DNA of 64,000 nucleotides, from contig KQ965803.1 of the NCBI GenBank assembly GCA_001574975.1, positions 189,831 through 253,830 of the forward strand. The letters run 5' to 3'. The notes under the pieces were generated by a model, which saw only the letters and a program-made list of their open reading frames with translations, had not been told where the DNA came from and did not search any database. The DNA comes from Gonapodya prolifera JEL478. Lineage: Eukaryota; Monoblepharomycota; Monoblepharidomycetes; Monoblepharidales; Gonapodyaceae. Shown here piece by piece: positions 8,900-21,332 of the stretch. Positions within the stretch are counted from its first letter, which is position 1; each line of letters opens with the position of its first letter. The position numbers and the translations under genes were made by a program.

Positions 8900-11190
8900 A
8901 TGGATAATTTTTGTGTCGATTATATTGACTTTATCAGGAGGTCAGAAGTTGTCTTGGCAGCGTTTGTTCCACAAATGATACCAATGGCATTCCCGTCGCC
9001 CCCTACCGTGGTTTTCAATGTTTCCACTCCAACCAGCCCAATCATGCCCTCTCTGGAACAGAGGATCCCCAATCCAGAGATTCCGACGATCGCCACCACT
9101 CCTGACCTTACCCCACGACCAACTGTGAAGCTTACGGCGGTAAAGCATCCGCCATCAAAGTATGACGATGTAACGGTTCTCGAGGGCGAGGAAGGAGAGG
9201 TTGTTTGGCAGATGGAAACACGGGACAAAGCAACTTGTCTCTGCGGGTGCTCGGATCCAAGCAACTTCACACGAGAGACCTGCTTGAAACGACTTGAACA
9301 ATTTGGAATGCGGCATAGTTCGATTTCGATGAGCGGTGATGAGGATGGCGACTCTCATGTCCACGAAGTCGGAAAGGACGTTGGTTTCCACAGTGGTGCC
9401 AAGACTCTGAGCGAACAAGGTTACTCGCAAGGGTGCGTTTGAACGAAGCGGATTATTTGGAGAAATGTGCTGCCTTCGCGTTTGCAAGTTCGTATCGTAA
9501 TCTTTGCCTGGTTTCCGCCGTTTGGTAGAAGCGGCAAGATGAAGGCTCTGCTTGTCGGCATAAACTATTTTGGATCGGAGATTGAGCTTTCTGGTGGGTG
9601 AAGGTGAAGGCGTCGCGTTATCCCTTGATGTGTCTTGCGAGCAATGCAACCGCCGTTCCTAGGTTGTATCCAAGATGTGGAGAGGACCTACAACTGGCTG
9701 ATGAAGAAGTACAAGTGCCGAGACGAGGTAAGTCGAAACGGTGATTGTTGTATTGCAGTTTTGTTGACCTCCTTTCTCTGAAAGAACATTTTGATCCTCA
9801 CCGACGACTTGGACGATGAGAAGCAGATACCAACACACGCTAATATTTTGAAAGCATTCAACTGGCTTATTGATGGAGCAGAGCCTGGGGACTCGCTGTT
9901 CTTCCACTTCTCAGGTATGGCCACTGACACGATTGCTTGCTGTTGGCGTTGCTGATCATAACCGTCTCTGATTGAAATCTGAAGGACATGGAGGCTCGGT
10001 GGAAGATGAAAATGGCGACGAGGTAGATGGTCGGGATGAAACGATTATGCCTGTGGTGGGTTGGTTTCACAATTCTCGCAACACCAAAACCATGACCACC
10101 TTGTGAAAGGATTTTGCAACTGCTGGCCATATCGTCGATGATCAGATCTACGACGTCCTCGTTAAACCCCTTCCGCGAGGCGTTCAGCTAACTGTTCTTT
10201 TCGACTCATGCCACTCTGGTACGGCGATGGATCTGCCGTTCTCCTATGCTCCACGCCGATTTCCATATCGCTCGCGCTTCATTCGGCGTATCACGGAAAT
10301 AAATACCTTCCGTAACGCTATCAGGAAGAACCTTGAAAAAGGATTGGTGGATGAGAAAGACCTTCCGGATGGGCTTAGATTAAGCGACTTTGATCTCAAG
10401 CCCGAGGATGTACGACCCGAAAGACCACCGTCAGTGGCATCGTCAGTGTCAGCTGCATCTGAGGCTGATGGAGAAGTCTACCGAGAGTGGAGAGGACGGA
10501 CCATTCCACTTCCCTCCCCTTCTCTGGAAGTTGACATCGATCCGTTTCGGGGCCGAAAGTCATTGCCGAACATTGCTGTCAATGGAAGTATTGGCCGACT
10601 CACGGCTGACACAGATAATCTGACTATCAACCCACTTGTGACGGGGAACGTTGCACGATCTCTTTCTCGGACTAGAGCAAGCGCATACCGGCACAAAACG
10701 AAGAAGCAAGTGAACGTTCTCGATACTATTCAGACAAAGCTTTGGCCAGGTTGTAATGACGGAGTCTCCAAAGGGCTGGTTATACAGTTTGCCAGCTGCA
10801 GGGACTTTGAAACTGCAGCGGACGCTGAAATATCTGGTACGGAAATCATCCCGAACCAATGGCCACATCAACCATACTCAACTCTCCATTTTCGAAGGAA
10901 AAGGTCAATTGGGAGCCATGACGTGGGCGTTTGTAACAGGTATGTAATTATTACGACGAGAACAAATGGGACAAAGTACTCATATTATATTTTGAAGCCA
11001 TGGACCGCCTTCATCGACCTTCCGTTGGGCAGCTCCTGTTTCACATTCGGGACCTCCTGGCAGAGAACTACACCCAGAAACCCCAAATGAGCGCGGTAGG
11101 TGCTTTTGAGAGCGTTCTTTGTTTACCGCTTGACTTCAGCTGTGCACGCAGTCCTGTAGGGTCGATTTAGATATGCCCTTTTCTCTGTGA
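8900..11190 (+). CDS. MCA1: type I metacaspase with N-terminal prodomain
   Basis: The caspase-fold p20 part begins [11 protein letters not shown]. It carries the catalytic His in FHFSGHGGS and the catalytic Cys in [10 protein letters not shown]. The p10-like part has [17 protein letters not shown], then [10 protein letters not shown] and [10 protein letters not shown], with TGA at 11188-11190. The open frame from 8900 joins through a GTGCGT donor (9433) and TAG acceptor (9528) to give [15 protein letters not shown], the usual prodomain-to-p20 junction, so it is read here as the prodomain. It is Pro-rich and then has a Cys cluster (CLCGC, later TC). The true start may be a later ATG than 8900, and the p20 alone could start at 9539. 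The linker between the Cys and the p10 part is unusually long (roughly 190 residues, Arg/Ser-rich). Metacaspases cleave after Arg/Lys, with Ca2+ activation, in stress and cell death. Confidence 0.9.
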
Positions 11191-11551
11191 AATATTTATC
11201 GCACTCAGTGATTGTACATATCGATTTGAATATTCCCTCAAGGTTACCAATTTTTTTTTGGAATTTTGAAATTACTGTAAATTTAGTTCTTGTAAAACGA
11301 GCACTCCAAACACACCACTTCATCACTCTTCAAATCATTAAACCAAGATGCATATTCAGAAAGGGATACCAGGTTTCGATAATATTACTTATAAGTTATG
11401 AACACAATGATCTAAGTAAGTCCCATCGACCATCAGTTGGCGCGTTTGTACGATTACTGCATTGTCCCTAATCTCAACTGAAGTCACCGACGTCAGCCGT
11501 CTAAATACTCCAAGTAAATACATGTCCAGCTCTCCCACCACGACTCTTCCG
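11191..11551. other. intergenic between convergent genes
   Basis: AT-richer DNA between the metacaspase stop and the stop of the minus-strand secreted protein. No gene or repeat was recognised. Confidence 0.5.
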
Positions 11552-12741
11552 TTACAACATTGCTTGGGAAAAAGTGATAAAGATCGTCGCAGCGATGTAC
11601 ATCCACGTCCCAAGCGCGATAGATTTCCCACTCCTACCAGGCTTAGCAGTTGATGTGGACCCCAGTTGTGCAGCTGTGGCAGTACCACTTGCGGACGAGG
11701 CGGTCCTTGTACCTGTACCAATGGTGAAACCCGCCGCTGCGGTCGCGGAGATTGTGGAGGAGGTTGTCGTAGTGTTCCAGTATGCGGAGGTCACGCATAC
11801 GGCGCTGATGGTGCTTCCCACCACGCCTGTGGCATTCTCACCGAGGCACTGCCCCGTGGGATAAGAGTTACAGGACCCACAGACAGAGTCCTGTTGTGGA
11901 TTAATCAAAAGTAAGATCAGTAAATCTTTTAAAATTCCTTGACGAAGTTCGGAACTTACGTTGCACTGCGATACCGTTTCACAGTTCATTTTAATATACA
12001 CTGGTGGTGCGGTAGTTGCTCGCCACGTGGTACTGTTGGCGTTCGGTGCGGTGACGGAGAGAAGCGGTTGGCAAATGTCATTCGCGAAGTAACCAGTGCG
12101 CACAACATAAGGGATCGCGGTGGTGCAGTTGGTGACTCCGGAAAAAGTATCGGTAACCACTGCCCAGGCTGCAAGTGTAAGTGTTGTATTAAATCCAATG
12201 ACATGAAGAAAAGGAGTTTGCGGGACTCTCACGGCTTCCGGCAGGGAGAGTGACCAAATACTAATTAGAAGTATTGGTCCAAGGCGCGATGGAAAAGAGA
12301 GAAGATCCGCCGTACGATGGCAATAGATGTGTTTTACTTGAGGACGCGGAGAAAACGCAAGGATGATAGTACCTGGATGTCATACCAACGAGCGTTGGGT
12401 ATATTCTGAGCACACCCCACTTTGACGCTCGCAACCGCGTTAATTCCCGCTGAGTCCAAAACTCCCGAGCACGTCATTTGTTCTGGCGATGTCACAACGG
12501 GCCAGTTGTTGCAAGCTGTCCCCTGATAGAACATCCACGTTTGTGGGTAGCCTGGTCCAGCATCGGCACAGGTAAATCAACACTATCGATCGAGATGGTA
12601 GCGAAGCTCGATTCGCTCACCTGTGCAATTTGGGGAGGACCATTGGATAAAAACCCCCACTTGAGCACTGACGGATCGGGCGGCGACGAGAGCAATCAAA
12701 GCCACCAGTGCAAGTCGATAAACTGAGAATAACCGGACCAT
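11552..12741 (-). CDS. secreted Cys-rich protein with Ser/Thr-rich stalk and GPI-type tail
   Basis: The start at 12739-12741 is followed by a signal peptide (MVRLFSVYRLALVALIALVA, then ARSVSAQ). Exons then give a Cys-containing ectodomain (VFIQWSSPNCTG, YPQTWMFYQGTACNNWP, GVTNCTTAIPYVV, VCGSCNSYPTGQC) with several N-glycosylation sequons. A Ser/Thr/Ala-rich stalk follows, and the protein ends in a hydrophobic tail (TWMYIAATIFITFSQAML) right before the stop, as in GPI-anchored fungal surface proteins. Five exons join in frame through consensus donors (for example GTGAGC, GTACTA, GTAAGT). The family was not recognised. A cell-wall or plasma-membrane location is inferred. Confidence 0.8.
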
Positions 12742-13075
12742 GGCGGTAAGTCCGATGCTGTCTTGGGTACTAAGTTGGCTTCCACTCCAGGGAAGGGAAG
12801 GAGAGTGGGTCCGATGGCAGCCACACGCAATTCCATCCAAAAACAATCTTTTTGCGTTATCGAAGGGAAACAATTACTAGTTAGCAAGTCGCTACTATTG
12901 AAATTGAAATGCGAATTTCTGGTGGGATGCGGTTTGTCCATGTGTGGAGCATGGTGAAGTCATCGACACATGGTGGAGAGAGCACACCAACACTTCTGAG
13001 TCAAAATAGTACAGGTACACATAAGCTCTTCATAATCATCAAACCATGTTGTACAGACTTCCAAGCAAGATTACG
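12742..13075. other. intergenic, promoter of the secreted protein and 3' flank of SLA1
   Basis: Two minus-strand genes lie on either side. No further element was recognised. Confidence 0.5.
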
Positions 13076-16000
13076 CTACCGCCGATACCCCATTCCAGTG
13101 AGGCCAAGGGCCCCCTGCTGCTGATTTTGCCCCATAAACCCTCCTTGCATGCCCTGCATACCGCCCATCCCCTGCATGTTCGACATCATTCCAGAACCCA
13201 TGCCCATGCCCATTCCCGGCATCGCACCGCCCATACCTTGCTGTCCCTGCTGCTGCATACCTTGCATGCCACCCATACCCATCTGTCCAGACGTGCCGAA
13301 ACCTCCATGCATGCTGCCTTGCAAAACACTTTGCATACCGTTCTGCATACCTCCTTGCATTCCACCCTGCATTCCATTCTGCATTCCGCCCTGTATTCCA
13401 TTCTGCATTCCCCCTTGCATTCCAAAGGACCCGGGTCCCATCGACCCACCCAACGACGGGGACATACCACCCATTGAGTTACCCCCCATTCCCCCAGATG
13501 TGGGGGGCAGAGGCAAAAAGGTTTTTGGAGCGCCAAGGCTTGGCGCACTTGCTGGCATGCTGGACCCTCCGGCGATACCAGCGGCCAGATTTCCAAAACC
13601 GCTCGCAACAGCAGGAGTGAGCGGCTGACTTTGAATGCCCCTGTTCGTCGATTGCGTTCCGAGAATGGATCCAGGACCTGAGGTGAGAAGTGAACCGCCC
13701 AGGGTAGGCTGCGGTTGCATACTGCCCATTCCTACTTGGCCGACACCACCCATGTTGCCCAACCCTCCCTGCATTTGTCCCCCGAGCCCGGCTCCAATGT
13801 TCATGTTTCCCGCGTTCATACCCATGCCCTGCTGATTCATTCCTCCACCCATGACCGGGGTTGCCATTCCGGGTGTTCCACCTCCCGGCGTTCCGATGGG
13901 GGATTGACCCATGCCACCCATGTTGGAGTTCATGCCACCCATAGATGTGTTCATGCCCCCCATTCCCATATTCATACCATTCATACCAGGATTCATGCCA
14001 CCCATCCCTGGATTCATACCACCACCCATACTACCGCCCATGTTTCCCATGACTCCTCCACCTTGTCCCATCATGGATTGCTGGCCCACGGGCCTGGGAG
14101 GAAATGAGGTCGACGATGTTGGGATCAGCGGTGCAGGTAACGGCCCAGCGGATGGCTTGGTCGCAAGTGAGGGTGGAGGTGGAGGTGGACCAAGGGACTG
14201 TGTTGGCATGAAAGAGCCTCCCGGCTGCTGGAACTGTGGCTGGAAGCCCGTACCACCCATCTGGGGCCCCACCTGCTGATTCATCATGGTTGATCCCACC
14301 CCAAATTGTTGGGACGACGGCGGAGTCGAGAAGCTTGAGCTTGGCGGTTGTTGCTGCCATGTGGCAACAGAAGAGATCGACGAGGGCACCGGGGAGGCTG
14401 CTTGAGGAAGAACGTAAGGCGACATCCCACTTGGAGGGAGCGAAGTCTGCGAGATCCCACCACCAGGGAACTGCTGCTGAGGAAGCGGGGGCGCAATGTT
14501 CATCTTTGGGGGCTCGGGAGGAGCTGGTGCTGATGAGCCGAAAGAAGACGGGAAGCCCGAAGTTGGCGCGGGGGCACTAACCGCACCCACACCCTGAACA
14601 AGACTGGGTTGGAATGACTGCGGTGCGGCGGGCGCAGATGGACCCTGCGAAGACACCAGTGTGGGCCTGAAGGATGGTGGAGGGCCTGAAGGTGCTGGGG
14701 GCATTGCCGGCATGGGGGGAGGTGGTGCAGGTGGGGGAGGTGCAGCTTGAATGGGGGCTGGACGTGGAAAGGATTGGGAAGGACCATGTAGCATGGCGGG
14801 TCGTAGTGCAGGTGCGGGGATGAGTGGCTGTTTTGGTGGTGGCGTAGCAGCAGCCGGTGGTATTGCTGTACGTGCCGGTTGTGTGGGCGGAACAGAAGAC
14901 GACCTTGCAGCGGAAGCCATAATAGCAGCGCTCGGAATGGAAAGATCTGCCTTAACCCCGGGCTCTGGTCTCTTTCGCGCCGCACCGGGGGAAGACGGTG
15001 GAGGTGTCCCAAGGCTTCCATGGGACGACGAAAGCACTCTGGTATTAGTGAAGTCGTCCGCAGGGGGGAACGCGCTTGAGCCTGGCGTCATTGCAGCTAC
15101 ACTGGTGGTAGCTTGCGGGATTGATGCTTGACTCGCGGTCTTGCGAATGGCACCGTTCGTGGGAGCCGTCGTGGCGTGGAGGGGAGTTTCCCAGTCGTTG
15201 ACAGGGAAGTTCGTGGCCGGGGACGCTGGTGATCCAACAACCGCATTCGAGCTGGCAGGCCGGCGAGGTAACGCGGGTGACACGGCTGGGCTGGTGGAAG
15301 CGCTGAGCTTTTGTTGGGCTTCTCGAACGAATGCGGCATCGATGGTTGCAGGGACCTTGGTTGTGCCGGATGCTTGTGGTTCAAATGTCAACACCATCGA
15401 AACAAAGTGAGGAAGTCCCTCCAACAGCCACTTACATCGTCTGGGCACGGCTCCCTGTTTCGCAGCAAATGCCAACGCTGGCTTACTCGACCCTCTGAGA
15501 GCGGCGTAGGGATCAGGGGACTCCGATTTCGGGTGCAGGATTGACGCAGGAGGAACTTGACCGACCGCGCGGTACTCATCCTCTTGCAGACGGCGGGCAA
15601 TCTCTTCGTCATTCTTAAGCTGAATATTCGCTCCCGGTTCGAGCTGGTGACGTTCCAGGCGCCGTAGTCGGAGAAATTATAACACCACCAATCATAATGG
15701 GATCAAGCGGCTAGCGACTCACCCCAAGCTTTGCCAAATTTCTCTCCGCCGCCTCCCTTTCTCTCCTACCGTGAGCGTCACCCAATGCTGGCAACGGGCC
15801 GAGCGCCAAGCTCTCCAAGCTCGATTTCGGTTTATCTCCCTCCCCAGCCTTTTCTGCCGCCTTGCGCACTCGTATGATATCGCCACTGGCCACACCCATA
15901 CTCTTCAGGATGTCCACATCCAGCCCGTTGAGTGTAAACGCATCAATCTTCTCCCGTACGAACGTCGCAGCATACATTTTGGCGTCGCTTGGCGCAATTG

Positions 16001-18287
16001 CGGCCTTATTGGTCAGGAACTCGTACCAGTCGAACCCATTATAAACAAACGATCCCGAGGCCGCACCGCCGTCCCGCGTGGGCAGGGACGGTCGGTCAGG
16101 TACCGGAAGGCTCGCGGTGCGAGCGGGAAGTTTTGGTCCGGGTGAGGAGGGGCGGGAATGGGCAGCACCGGGATTGATCGAGCGGACAAAGTCCTGATCC
16201 GCAGGGCAGAGCTTCTCCAGTGGAACGGCAATCTTGACGCCGTTAGTCTTGTGAAGGTGGACCTGGGTGGTTCAACGGAGTAATGGTTATGTGTTGCGCA
16301 GACAAGAAAAAAGGTGGCATGGGATCAGGGAAACAACGGAGGATTAGACCTTCACAACACATTCAACGAAGCCACCTCGTTCTAGTCCATCCAATACCTC
16401 TTCTCCTCCGCCCCACCCACGCCACGCCCCCACTTCCCCCTCCGTACACACACCTTGCCCTCACCAAACGACAAATACTCTGCATCAACTTTAAACGTTC
16501 CCGACTTATCCGTCCACGTGCGCACTTTCGCATTATCAGGCAACGATTCTGCTCACCAAAACGTAAGGTCACCCGCCATCTACATACTCTTTGCAATCAA
16601 AAGTACAAACTCACTTGTTCCACCAACAGACGGACTCCCAGCAGCACTGATCGGACTGCCCATCCCTTCATCCGTACCCCGCCTCGGCAAAGCTGGCGCT
16701 GCACCTCCATCGGGACTCGCCGGCCTCCTCGCCGCAGCCGCAGCCGCCAATCCCGCTAAACCAGCGGGCGCGCCTCCGTATCCGGGGTTCGGGCTCTCGT
16801 CCGCCCCTCCAGCCCCAGAGCGCTTCACCTCGACGTAGGTTCGGGGAACGACACCCTCGCCCCCGCGGCCATCCTTGGCCACCAGGCGCACCCGGATCCA
16901 GTCGGGGTCGTCGTCGGGACCATGACCGGCGTCCGTTGTTCCGTCCAGCACAACAAGGATGTCGTTCTCTCGTACGGAAATCTCGTCGGGTGCCGAGGTG
17001 GACGCATCGGGCGTGTAGGCGTACAGGGCTGTTGCGAGTTTGGGTGCGTTCGGTGCGGGCGCGGGCGGGGAAGGAGGGGCGACGACGGGTGGCGGGGAAG
17101 GAGCGAGCCCCGCCGCGCGGGCAGCGGGAGAGGGGCCAAGCACAGGAGGGGCGATCTTCGGTCCGGCCGAGGAAGGAGGCGATGGCATCGAAGCGGGGAT
17201 AGCGTGCGGTGGAAGCGCGGGCCGAGGTTGTGCGGGAGCGAGAGAGCTGACGGTCTGGTGATACAATGTACCAATGTGGATGTGCTCGAGGTGGATCGTG
17301 AACAGAAGAACGGAATGGACACCCACCTTTTTCAGCCGCGCCATCTCCTCGACCTTTGCTAAAAGCTTTTCTGCGTCCTTCTTATCCTTGAGCTCGAATA
17401 TGCGTTCCTCCCCTCCTCCAAAGTGCAAGTGGACACGTTTTCCCTTCCTCTCTCTTTTGCTCAAATCCGCAAGTGCCCACTTGAAGTAGACGGTGAGTTT
17501 GGACTCGGAGACGAACCACACCGAAACGTCCGACGCTCCGAGTAAACCGTCCCGCACTTTCTTCTTCTTCTTGGGGTCGAGCTCCTGCACAGACCAGTAG
17601 GATATGTCGTTGGGGGCATCCACGTCCGGCTCGTCTCCAAACCGCGATTGCAATTGCGTGGGGTCCGCACGAGGCGAGGAAGCATAGTCAGCCGCAGGAG
17701 CGGAGTCGGCTTGATCTTCTTGTGCGGCGTCGTCGTACGTGTCGTTTGCGGCGTCGGCGGCTCCGACGAGGTAGGATGTTGGGGCGAGACCGATTGTGCC
17801 GTTGAGGGAGCAGATCCACCAGTCGGGGTCTGAACGGTCGAGAACGATGAGCGAGTCGCCCTCGGCGAAGGTGAGCTCGTCCGCGTCGTTGGCGGTGTAG
17901 TCAAATGAAGCTGCAGTTGCGTCGTGTTGAGAGGGCACGAGCTACAAGAAGAGATGGAAGACGAAAGGAGTATGAGTGAATACCCGTGGAGAGGTGGCGA
18001 TACATGAAGTGTTCTCCGGGTTAGACAGTGACCAGTGTCCGGTGCTTGGCCAGCCTTTCCCATCACCACCGATCACGTCTCTTCATAACGCGAGCTCCAT
18101 CACTCACATCCTCAACGTAGCTGCCCGGAATCAGCCCACTCTGCCCAGTCTCGACGTCCTTGCACCGCCACCATCCGTCGTCGCTCTTGCTCTCCACCAA
18201 CACAACCTTGCCCTCCCGTACACCAAGCTCTTCGTCACCCTGCGGGTCGTAGTCGTAAACTACCCGCGCGGCGCTTTCGTATCCCAT
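13076..18287 (-). CDS. SLA1: SLA1-like endocytic actin-assembly adaptor
   Basis: The start is at 18285-18287 (MGYESAARVVYDY). Domains in order are: SH3-1 (about residues 5-58, DDGWWRCKD); SH3-2 (about 65-120, DPDWWICSLNG); a PH-like SHD1-type region (DISYWSVQELDPKKKKK, then VYFKWALADL); SH3-3 (LATALYAYTPD, PDWIRVRLV); SHD1 (RTWTDKSGTFKVDAEYLSF), which in yeast binds NPFxD cargo signals; SHD2/SAM-like (GFDWYEFLTNKAAI, LNGLDVDILKSMGV); and a long Pro/Ser region ending in Met/Gly/Gln-rich repeats (GGMQNGMQ) and ALGLTGMGYRR. Most coding sequence is in two long exons. A 72-nt GTGGGT...CAG segment inside exon 2 keeps the frame and is probably an intron. SLA1 couples cargo, clathrin and Las17/WASP at endocytic patches. 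The domain order is diagnostic. Confidence 0.95.
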
Positions 18288-20550
18288 TGCACCTCAGCAG
18301 CCTTAAGCGACAGGCAGGAATGGGTGTTTCTGGTCGCCTTTTCTACTTTCGCTCGCCTCGACAATAAATTCGCACTCGTCCCAAGTCGCTGTGAGCGCTC
18401 GACGGTCGATGCTGTTGACTTCGACCTGTTGCCGATCCGATGCCCGAGTGCAGCGCCCTTTCCCTCGTCCCAGTCAAGTTTCCTCCAAGATAGACTACAC
18501 TTCTTCGCGTGGGCCAATCAAGCGTTTGGCTCTGCCGTGTGCAGTGTCCTGTGTCGATTGCGAGGGTGGAACGCAGTGTGGCTTCGGTGGCAAACGAACC
18601 AGCTGCGGCCAATTCTGCAATCACAGCGTGGCGTGAAGTCTCCGTTCGCCACGAAATTGAGAGCGCAGCACGAGATTCGAGAGAGTTGAGGAGTGGAGTG
18701 ACAGGAATCGATGACGGTACTGAGCGGAACGGTGAGAATGTTGGGTACATACAAGTGCTACACATAATCATTCTTCTTCTTTCCTGCGGGCCCCGTGGCT
18801 GGCCAAGGATGCTGCTTCGACATCAACACTTCCAGTTAAAATATTTTGCTCTACTTGCTTGATCGAGAAACGGAGGAAGGTGGTCAGTCAATTGGACTTC
18901 GATATTTGATCCACCCGTTGTTCTGTGACCGATCGCATTGAAATACATCTTGCTTTATTAAACCTCGTCCTAAACACGCTATCGATTTGGTCTGCTTCAT
19001 CAGGAGCGTCCACATTGGATAATACTGTCGATCTCCGTTGCACAGTCAAAAGAGCAAAGTTTCTGCAGTTTACAAGGACCGAAAAAAGAAGAGTACCCAA
19101 TTTGAGAACACACGGCTGATGCGATCTCGCATCAAAGGACAACTGTCGAGTGGCTTAAATGAAACGACTTCTCCCTGACGACTCTACCCCACCCCACGCC
19201 GTTGACTTGTCACCACCCAACAACAACCGGAACCTAATTGATCTCTTTTAATCCCTATCCACGACAAGCCGACCAAATATTTTCGTGAGACGTGTGAATG
19301 GTCGAAGGTATTTTCCATCTTGTGCTGAAATTCCAAGCCATGTCTCTCCAGCAATTTCACCAATACCCTACACCGAATCACACAGACCAAAATATTTGCA
19401 AAACAATCGCCCAAAGGTCGTTGCTCATTCATAAGAATGTTGATATTTCTATAATGGACTTCATGATCAGAGTTAATTCGTGTTAGACAGCTTGATAAAT
19501 GTTCATAGCTTCAGCCTCCCGAAACGGTATCAGTCAACCATGAGTCCTTGTCTGTTTCAATTTTGCTTCTGTGGCGCAGAAGCCCGACCAAATCAGGGAC
19601 CATTCCGAAGTGCCCCGTTCCCCACCAACCGGCACAATCGAACCACCGGCATCCCCCCAAGGCGAACAAGCAGAGATGGCATCTTGGCGACCGGGGCTGC
19701 CTTCGGGTAGTGCCCGGCGTCCCGTCCACCGCGGGGCAACACCCCGACGTCCAACATGGGCGGTCAACAAGACGGGCGGAAGACGGCGAGCCCCGCTGGG
19801 CGACTACGGGCTCAACGCTTCTACCACCCATGTCGTTGTGAGGCGGCGTGGCTTTCTCTGCCGGCCGCCAAGCTTTATAAATATTTGAGCGCGGGATGGT
19901 CCAGGTGGGTGAGAGTCCATTTTTGCGGCAACGCCACGATGAGGGCTTTGTTTGGACAGCACGATTGGCCGATGGCCGGGGATGTGGTGTCTGTCACTGT
20001 CTACGTCGTGCTCTCCGCTCCCCGGGGCCATTTCCCATCAAGTTCTTGGAGGATTTTGTGATTGGAGGAATGAGGGAGATGTTTGGAGGGGCGAGTCTTA
20101 TTTTTGCCCGGAGCTTGTATTTTTTTCTTGAATGGCAATGCTTTCTGTTCATAAGACGGGCGACGGAACCACAGGGGGGTGAATCCGGAGAATATTTGCA
20201 AATGTTGTCGTTGACTCTGCCTAGTTTGCCGTCACCTCATTGAATATCTCAGATGGCGGTGGTAGGTTGTCCAATGAATGCACAAGCGACAAGTCTCCTT
20301 GTTCTTCCACCACACTCGCTTGCTTTGGGAATTTGAGAGAGATGTCTCTCTTAAAAACACAAGCATCACTTCTCATAATCTTGTGGGAACGTTTAGCAAA
20401 CACGTCATCACTTATATTCGGGATAACCAATCCTTGTTCCTCCCATTTATCCTTGTTACTCAATCAGAATAGCTGGGACATCGACTTCACCAAGCGAAAT
20501 CCCCCATCACCTGTTGCCCGACCAAAAAGATGCCGCCGACCACCATATAG
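18288..20550. other. intergenic, no confident gene
   Basis: This is upstream DNA of SLA1 and then about 2 kb without recognisable genes. 19560-19900 is GC-rich. On the minus strand 20227-20460 shows an open acidic stretch (SLVHSLDNLPPPSEIF) that could be an exon of an unknown gene, but no start, partner exon or family could be given. Confidence 0.4.
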
Positions 20551-21332
20551 AAGCCCACTCGTTTTCACACCCGGACCGCCAGTGTAACTGGATGGTGGCT
20601 TCCTGCCACCTATGCAACATCCGCTCACCGCAGTTCTTCCTCTTCTGCTCCCAAATTTCAAGCCTTCCTCCCTGCATCCAAATCTGAAGCTGCGTCTTGC
20701 CTAAACCCACAAGCGAAAGCCTACGAAAGTTTGGAGCTATGGCGCAGAGAGTGGGAGGTTCCAAAGATCCCCGACCAGCTTGTAGGATTGGACGAGGCAG
20801 GGAGGGCCTCTGCACGCGAAAGACGCCTAGCATATGCATCGAGACTTCTCCAGTCTGAATCGGAACCCTATGCTCTATCCTTCAGGCGCACCCCCGTTGT
20901 ACCCAACGACAACCTTGTAGAGGAACGACTTGCGGCGTCTATTACAAGGAGGGAGAATGACGGACTTACAGTCCGGTTCGAGGGAAGTCAAGAGGATGTG
21001 GAATTAAGGCCGTGGACCGAGGAGGAGGACGCAGTCTTGGACAAACATCTTTCCGACCCAGACAACTTATCCAGCATGAGTGTCTTATCTGCCATTCTGC
21101 AAAGACCCACCCAAGAAGTAGTCGCCAGGGCTTACCTGAAACCTATACCCCGCGCCGCAACTGTTGGTGTGGGAGGACGGTCAAAAGCTCCAAGAGACAC
21201 CCCGGAATCTTCAGACGGAAACATGGAAGGTAAGCCTCAAAGCCAACGAGTTTGGCAGGTTCAACGAGCAAACTGGAAGAAAATGCTGCTTCTGGTGTTC
21301 TAGAGGGTACCGACCAATCAGAGAGGGCTTGA
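20551..21332 (+). CDS. unknown protein with Myb/SANT-like segment, possibly mitochondrial
   Basis: An open frame follows an AG acceptor at 20550. It begins with an Arg/Ser/Thr-rich stretch like a mitochondrial presequence (WWLPATYATSAHRSSSSAP), then AKAYESLELWRREWEVPKIP, a charged middle and RPWTEEEDAVLDKHL, which resembles the first helices of a Myb/SANT repeat. A GTAAGC intron after NMEG leads to the last exon, ending EGTDQSERA with TGA at 21330-21332. The start codon was not found and should lie in an upstream exon, so the 5' end is partial. The acidic N-terminal half and single SANT-like motif do not settle nuclear versus mitochondrial location. Function unknown. Confidence 0.5.

Noticed and set aside
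13149-13628. Pro/Cys/Ile-rich plus-strand frame
   Set aside because: Antisense to the Met/Gly repeats of SLA1 (Met and Gly codons read backwards give His/Cys/Pro).
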